Positions 57,966 through 64,000 of a stretch of DNA of 64,000 nucleotides are shown here, in pieces (within the stretch, counting starts at the first letter, position 1; each line of letters opens with the position of its first letter). A program made the translations under genes and the position numbers. The stretch lies in NCBI RefSeq assembly GCF_905147045.1, contig NC_065898.1, forward strand, positions 12,772,001 to 12,836,000, read 5' to 3'. This stretch comes from Nymphalis io. Lineage: Eukaryota > Arthropoda > Insecta > Lepidoptera > Nymphalidae. The notes below the pieces were generated by a model. It saw only the letters and a list, made by a program, of their open reading frames with translations. It made no database searches and was not told the DNA's origin.

Positions 57966-58241
57966 TGTAAGAACGCATGAATCTTAACCGATGATCGTGG
58001 GTTCAACCCGGGCAAGCACCACTGAATTTTCAAGTGCTTAATTTCTTATTATAATTCATTTCACAACACACACAACACCGTGAGGAAACCTGCATGTGTC
58101 TAATTCCACTGAAATTCTGCAACATGTGTATTCCATCAACCCGCATCGGAGCAGTGTTGTGGAATAGGCTCCAAACCTACTCCTCAAAAAGGTAGAGAAG
58201 GCCTTAGCCCAGCAGTGGGACATTCACAGGCTGTTACTGAA
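57966..58241 (+). repeat. SINE A, near full length
   Basis: Starts within the head (AAGAACGCATGAATCTTAAC). B box GATCGTGGGTTCAACCCGGG, and 3' end CCCAGCAGTGGGACATTCAC with CAGGCTGTTACTGA. Confidence 0.9.
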
Positions 58242-58463
58242 CTGTACTGATGTGTTTATTTATATTTATATTTTACTTAGTACATATTTAAAGTAATCAT
58301 TCACTATATATATATTTGAGTTAGTATTAAAAAAAATTAAGTGTATAAATGTTAATAGTTGTTCCACGCAGTTTCACAAGCTTTACTGTCAACCCCAGTG
58401 AGTCGTAGCCTTTTTCAATAAGAGGCCCATCTAATTCGAAAATACTTTCTTCAAATCACTTTC

Positions 58464-58760
58464 ACTGGTGGTAGGGCTTTGTGCAAGCTCGTCTGGGTAG
58501 GTACCACCCACTCATCAGATATTCTACCGCAAAACAGCAATACTTGATATTGTTGTGTTCCGGTTTGAAGGGTGAGTGAGCCAGTGTAATTACAGGCACA
58601 AGGGACATAAAATCTTAGTTCCCAAGGTTGGTGGCGCATTGGATATGTAAGCGATGTTTGACATTTCTTACAATGCCAATGTCTAAGAGCGTTGGTGACC
58701 ACTTACCATCAGGTGGCCCATATGCTCGTCCGCCTTCCTTTTCTATAAAAAAAAAAAAAA
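58464..58760 (+). repeat. Element B, full length and young
   Basis: TGGTGGTAGGGCTTTGTGCA to CACTTACCATCAGGTGGCC, TTCCTTTTCTATAAAA and a 14-base A tail. One difference by eye over about 240 bp from the copy at 22566-22866. Confidence 0.92.
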
Positions 58761-59997
58761 TCGGACTGGTAGATTCTTCAGTGTGAACCAATAATCATTA
58801 GCTCTCAGTAATAATCCAATACATCAATAATCTTAATACTTGTATGTATTATCTAATAAAAGCATACGAATTGTATACGACAATGTCTATTTTATTATTT
58901 TTTATTGAATCTCGTAGATTGAAAGATTGTGAACCATCGGCGAAGTTTTCAAAGGAATGCCTCGCGGTAGGCAGTCTACCAAGTTGAGCGATTTCTTCAT
59001 ATAAATGTAAATTCTTCTATACAAGCTAAAATTACCACGCTTAGAATAACAATACCGTTTGATTCGCGGCCTCCGGAATTTCTATTACCCGACGATTGGG
59101 CATTTGTAATGTATTCGACATCCCTTTCTTTTACTCGGAATTATATATACCCGTCCTCTTTTATATCTAAAATGTCACCGGGTTATAAAAATAGGTGAAG
59201 ATTTTAAGCTTATTATCTTTTTCGTTGGAGAGAAATCGTTGGACGCGATGTAGCTTATCAAGGTCGAATTTAAATGTAATATTTTTCATGTAAAATTTCA
59301 ATAAAACGTGTGTAACGTAAAGTATTTTATTAATAGTAAAACTTCTAGTAAATGTATCAATCTATATCAATGAAGAAGGTTCGGGGTCGTAATCGAACCT
59401 GAGACTTTCAGCCGTTGAGCTCCACCGTACATTTTCATTACCAATATTTTCTATTCAGATCTATAATTTTTTTATTTATTTAACTTAAAAATTTAAAACA
59501 TAACAAACAGCAAAACAGCTTTTCAAATATAATTCTTCCGTTGATAACAATAAACTTAACTTACTAAGTAAGTTAATATCGGGTTACGAAAACTGAAACG
59601 ATATACCTGTGTATTATACGCTTGTAAGGAAAACACGTGCGGAGTGTATTTTGAGGTAATTTAGGAAATGCTTCTACACCTGTTAACTGTGAGGTAACGC
59701 GGTAACAAACATACGTACACATGTATGTATATACCGACAACCAAACTATGCCACAATGTAAAATACCGCTCATCGTAAATAGGTGAAGTTCCGAGAGAAA
59801 TGTTTAGAAATTTTCGTGCTTAGACTCCATATGTGTCTTTTAATTAATCTATTTAACATATGCACGTGTATTTAACTTTATTTTATAAGTTTGTTTGATA
59901 ATATTTGGTAATATTTTAAATAATGTAATTCTTTTTTTTTATTATTGAAAAATAATTTTTGATCGATATTCTAACAAGGTTAATTAAAAAAAAATGT
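58761..59997. other. Non-coding stretch
   Basis: At about 59385-59420 a string (GTAATCGAACCTGAGACTTT) resembles a reversed tRNA B box, but no full tRNA is seen. Nothing else recognised. Confidence 0.45.
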
Positions 59998-60228
59998 AGC
60001 CTGTAACTGTCCCACTGCTGGGTAAAGACCTCCTCTTCATGTTGGGAGGTATTTAGTTCACCACGCAGCTCAAAGCCGCTGCTCACTCAAATTGGTTCAA
60101 TAAGATATCTGGATACATGTAGCAAAATTTCATTGCCAACATGCAGGTTTCTTAAATATAAGCACATCTTAGACTATTTAAACCCAGAATCGTCCATGAA
60201 GATTAACTTATTCTAACTACCATGTCGT
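59998..60228 (-). repeat. SINE A, diverged
   Basis: GTAGCCTGTAACTGTCCCAC, TGCTGGGTAAAGACCTCC, CCAACATGCAGGTTTCTTA and a degraded head. Confidence 0.75.
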
Positions 60229-60257
60229 TTTGTCGTCACCGTAATATCTGATACAAT

Positions 60258-60526
60258 TAATAATAATAATATCCTGGGACATTATTCACTCACGGCCATC
60301 TGATCTCAAACTAACCAGAACTTGTACTATGGAAACCAGACAACTGATATACTACATATACTACTTTTCTTTTGTAAATAGATACTTATATAGATAATTA
60401 CACCCAGACTCAGGACAAACAGATATATTAATGCACACAAATATCTGTCCTTGGTGGGAATCAAACCCAAAATCTTCGGCGTGAAAGGCAAATATCTACC
60501 AACCACGCCAACCGGCTCGTCAAATC
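60258..60526 (-). repeat. SINE D, full length
   Basis: Reverse ATT tail (AATAATAATAATATCCTGGG), ATTACACCCAGACTCAGGAC, TTGGTGGGAATCAAACCC (B box reverse) and AACCACGCCAACCGGCTCG (head). Confidence 0.92.
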
Positions 60527-61034
60527 AAAATTAATGAAGTATTTATTTATAATATAATGAACAACCAACATTTTTCACAACGGCGAAAGTAACAATAGAA
60601 TTTAGTGTCATAGATCTTATTTATTTTGAGTACATAGAATAAATAAAAGCCAAATTAAAAAAAAAAGGTTTTTTAAAGCTGTAAACAGATAAAACTGTCA
60701 CTAAGTTGGATATACGAAGCAACGCTAGTCGGATTTAATAAATGAAAATAAATGGAACTCGATGCAGCTTCTGTAATGCATAGACGTTAGCTATCGGAAT
60801 GCAGTAATAGAGAAAAATCTACGGAACCTATAATTGAATGAAAGTTTGATTAGTCATCGTTGACACACATTTATCGGATTAATACAGCGTCTTTATAATT
60901 TAATGATGTATTTCTGTGTGTTTGTGGGGTTGTTATAAATATTACACTGCTGTTTTTTTATAATTTTAGTATATATACTTATGGAGAGGTTTTACTATAA
61001 TAAGGTCCTCCAGACCGATTTCGGCGATCTTAAG
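60527..61034. other. AT-rich non-coding stretch
   Basis: Nothing recognised. Confidence 0.5.
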
Positions 61035-61355
61035 AGAGAATAGCCAACTGTGCAGGATATATTACAGTGCACGAGTGTGTGCGCAAATACAGGTGGATTA
61101 TCTATTCCTTCACTCTCATAATCCGTTGGGTCGGAAATCTGACACGACCAGAAAGAGTTCAGGCACAGGACCAAGGGCTTTACATGCTTTCCGACGCACG
61201 GGAGTGTATACACTTTCAACTTCCAGACCCCGGGCTACTACTGAGAATTTTCTGACAGAAAAACCCAATAACTTTTTTATTGGCCGACCTGGAAATTGAA
61301 CACAGGACCTCCGGATCAGCGGCTTTATATCTAGCCAATAGACCAAGAAGGCAGT
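61035..61355 (-). repeat. SINE C, best full-length copy
   Basis: Minus strand: head CTGCCTTCTTGGTCTATTGG (A box), GGAGGTCCTGTGTTCAATTT (B-box region), CCAGGTCGGCCAATAAAAAA, CAGAAAATTCTCAGTAGTAG, CGGGGTCTGGAAGTTGAAAG and TTGTGCACTGTAATAT-type end. Used as the reference for the other SINE C pieces. Confidence 0.85.
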
Positions 61356-62265
61356 TATACTATAATGATGTATGTACATAGGTACCACTCTTAAGTACAT
61401 ATTTGAAAATTAAATAGCGCTTATTGAGTAGTGGGTAGGAGCGTGGGAAAATGATATTAACTACTTGTATATGCCAAAAATAATAATCATTTATAATAAT
61501 TTTGAAGCTCTCCAAGTTTATCCCTTACCTTTTGTAGTATTATATAAAATATATTACGCATACATAAGCCATGATTCTAAATGCAAGATATCATTTTAAA
61601 TAATATAATTATTTCACAAACTATTAAGATCGTTTTTCATACAAAAACAATTAGAACGAAATATTTAAGTAAAAAAAAATCACTATCAAGCTTAACTTAG
61701 GATCACTAAGTTTTGTGAAGTCAAAGATCAATTTCAAGTTAAGTTTGGCTCGCGGCCAGGAGTCAGTTTAAAACTCGTTGTGAATTACTAAATAGATCGA
61801 AAACATTTGAAGAGCATTGAATAGCTTCGAATTCTGTACCTGACTGCGGCAAGCCAAGGAGGAAAAAACATTTTACAAAACAGAAATAAAAATATACTTT
61901 ATTCAAGTACACGCATGTTTTTTACGTTATTTTACAATACAGAAGAATATAGATAAAAAGCTTACACCAGTTCCGAATATCTGGTAATAAACAAATTGGA
62001 TACAATTTTTCACAAACACATTTTAAAATAAATACACTAATATTCCTAATCTTAAGTCGATCTACTGCTATATTGAAAGCGATTTAAGGCGTCTGAACAG
62101 ATCGCAATCAAATTGAACATACATTTGTTTTTTTTTTGAGCAACAAATGTTTGTCAATTACAAGATACCAAACCCGTTACATAAGCAAACCAGTGTACCG
62201 CAACGATCGATTGTTTCATATTACTGAAGTTTTACATTCATTTTATCAAAAACTAAACATGTTAA
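61356..62265. repeat. Non-coding stretch with a family I LINE-tail fragment
   Basis: At about 61893-61985 on the minus strand, AATATACTTTATTCAAGTAC (plus) and CACCAGTTCCGAATATCTGG resemble a common lepidopteran LINE 3' end. The rest is AT-rich without genes. Confidence 0.45.
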
Positions 62266-62482
62266 ATGGAAGGGCTTTGTGCAAGTCCGTTTGGAAAGGT
62301 ACTACCCACTTATAAGATAATCTAGGTTTGAAGGGTGAGTGACCCAGTGTAACTGCAGGCACAAGGTACATAACATGTTAGTTCCCAAGGTGGCGCATTG
62401 ACGATGTAAGGAATGGTTAAAATACTTTATATTGCCAATGTTTGTGGTGACTACTTACCATCAAGTGGTCTATTTGCGTACT
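62266..62482 (+). repeat. Element B, diverged
   Basis: GGAAGGGCTTTGTGCAAGTC, TTTGAAGGGTGAGTGACCC, TTAGTTCCCAAGGTGGCGC and TGACTACTTACCATCAAGTG. Small internal deletion. Confidence 0.85.
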
Positions 62483-62576
62483 TATAACATAAGAAAATAA
62501 CTGTAAATGTTATCATATGTTTTGTTACAAGGGCTTGTAAGTTTTTACTGTACATAAACTATAAATGTATAACATA

Positions 62577-62698
62577 TATTCTACCAACCCGCATTGGAGC
62601 AGCGTGGTGGAATAAGCTCCAAACCTTCTCATCAAAAAGAGGAGAGGAGGCCTTTAGCCCAGCAGTGGGACATTCACAGGCTGTTACGGTTGTTACGG
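62577..62698 (+). repeat. SINE A, 5'-truncated
   Basis: ACCAACCCGCATTGGAGCAG, AGCTCCAAACCTTCTCATC, CCCAGCAGTGGGACATTCAC, then CAGGCTGTTACGG with a duplicated TTGTTACGG at the very end. Confidence 0.88.
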
Positions 62699-63130
62699 TA
62701 TAACACTTTATAGATTTGTGGAAACCAGTCATTATGTATGAATGGATTACGATAAAATTTTAGAGATATATGTATTTTAAAAGTTATTCTGGTCTAATAA
62801 ATTCCTCCATCTTACACCTCCTATATTTCCATAATTAAATTAGGTTTTATAAAAATATTATATTAAAACTTTTTACACAAACCTTTTTGACATGAAATAA
62901 TTCTAATTTTAAGCCGTAGACATTTATACAATTATAAAGAATGGATTCTTAAATGTCGTTATTAGGGAGGGGTTATATAGCTTAACGTGACATGCACCCT
63001 CATAGCGAAAATAATTGTCGCTTGATTAAAATTACTAGTTTTATTCAGTTCAATGCACGAATTATCCATAATGGAGAAACGAATGCTGAAGATGAACTTC
63101 TATTGGTAATTCCATATTATTATATATTTG
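62699..63130. other. AT-rich non-coding stretch
   Basis: Nothing recognised. Confidence 0.5.
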
Positions 63131-63384
63131 ACGGGCCGATGGGCGTGGTTGGTAGATATTTTCACGCCGAAGACTGTGGGTTCGATTCCCACCAAGGACG
63201 GACATTTGTGTGCATGAACATGTCTATTTGTCCTGAGTCTGGGTGTAATTATCTATATAAGTATGTATTTACAAAAGAAAAGTAGTATGTGAAGTATATC
63301 AGTTGTCTGATTTCCATAGTAAAAGCTCTGTACAAGCTTAATTTGGGATCAGATGGCCGAGTGTGAAAAATGTCCCAGGAAATT
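63131..63384 (+). repeat. SINE D, full length
   Basis: GGGCGTGGTTGGTAGAT (A box), GACTGTGGGTTCGATTCCC (B box), TGTCCTGAGTCTGGGTGTAA and TGTGAAAAATGTCCCAGGA. Confidence 0.92.
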
Positions 63385-63395
63385 AAAAAAATATA

Positions 63396-63530
63396 TCTAT
63401 ATATGTATGTATTTACAAAAGAAAGGTAGTATATGTAATATATCAGTTGTCTGGTTTCCATAGCACAAGCTCTGCTTAGTTTGGAATCGGATAGCCGTGT
63501 GTGAATAATGTCCCAGGATATTATTAGTTG
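63396..63530 (+). repeat. SINE D second unit, headless (dimer)
   Basis: Repeats the 3' half of the preceding SINE D (TATGTATTTACAAAAGAAAG, AGTTGTCTGGTTTCCATAGC, AATGTCCCAGGATATTA) right after it, in the same orientation. Confidence 0.88.
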
Positions 63531-64000
63531 TAATTATTATTTATAATTTCAAAACATTCGATCGAGCTATATATTTTTTTCAGCAATTTTGCAAGCAAAG
63601 AACAGCAGTTTGATCTAAGCGGTGTGAAATTACAAGAGAGTATCTACGAGTTCGTGTAAAGATTTTAAAAATATTCGGCCTTATTTATAAAGGTTGCTTA
63701 GTGGCTGTGAAACCACAGATTTCGCTTTTTCTAATATTATTGAATTGACATTCGAAAGAAGAAGACAAAGCATTGTTCAACTAATCACTAGGTCAATTGT
63801 TAATAAGTTGTATATTTTTTAATTCAAGCAGCTTTACACATATTTATCTCTTTCTATCATTAGAAATTTGACATTCGAAAGAAAGGACAAAGTAACTTAT
63901 AACACAATCGCTATACAACGTTTATTAGTAAGAGGGTAAATACAAAATATGTAAGAGGATAAAATCATCGCTATAGCAATAGAAATTACGTGATAGCAAT
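63531..64000. other. Non-coding stretch with a short direct repeat
   Basis: TTGACATTCGAAAGAA occurs at about 63745-63760 and again at about 63868-63883, each followed by a GACAAAG block. No gene seen. Confidence 0.5.

Overview
The window looks like AT-rich nuclear DNA from a lepidopteran insect, most likely a butterfly. I infer this from the repeats: several tRNA-headed SINE families, one very abundant short element, and non-LTR retrotransposon fragments whose sequences I recognise from memory as typical of Lepidoptera. No rRNA, functional tRNA, CRISPR array, bacterial operon or virus was seen. Family letters used here (A, B, C, D, F, G, H, I) are local labels, because I could not search a repeat library.

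Coding content is sparse. The one confident host-gene feature is a protein-coding exon at 36031-36526 on the plus strand. It has a good 3' splice site, a leader with short upstream ORFs, a start codon in strong context at 36110, 139 codons that run into the first strand of a PH-like domain, and a GTGAGT donor. The rest of the gene lies downstream, probably beyond the window. A candidate core promoter (initiator plus perfectly spaced DPE) at 12766-12800, followed by a donor at 13012, could be the first non-coding exon of the same gene, which would imply a 23-kb first intron. A 93-codon orphan ORF at 9697-9978 is the only other small gene candidate.

Mobile elements dominate. A non-LTR retrotransposon on the minus strand (47917-50068) keeps an uninterrupted 568-codon reverse transcriptase ORF. 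Decayed LINE pieces lie at 1-516 (RTE-like, minus), 16690-17056 (plus), 18610-18812 (minus) and 40085-40545 (plus). Around these are about 20 copies of SINE A (tRNA head, 3' motif ending CAGGCTGTTACTG), about 25 copies of element B (GTAGGGCTTTGTGCAAGC to CCACTTACCATCAGGTGG to TATAAAAAA), seven of SINE C and five of SINE D.

Region by region: 1-12 kb holds an RTE fragment, scattered A, B and C copies and the orphan ORF; 12.5-13 kb holds the candidate promoter and first exon; 13-36 kb is probable intron or intergenic DNA full of SINEs; 36.0-36.5 kb holds the coding exon; 37-44 kb is more repeat-rich non-coding DNA with a LINE tail; 44.2-46.3 kb is an unusual direct-plus-inverted duplication with a perfect 304-bp palindrome; 48-50 kb is the intact-ORF LINE; 50-64 kb is again SINE-rich non-coding DNA. 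The elements fit together as LINEs supplying the reverse transcriptase and SINEs that appear to have borrowed LINE 3' ends.
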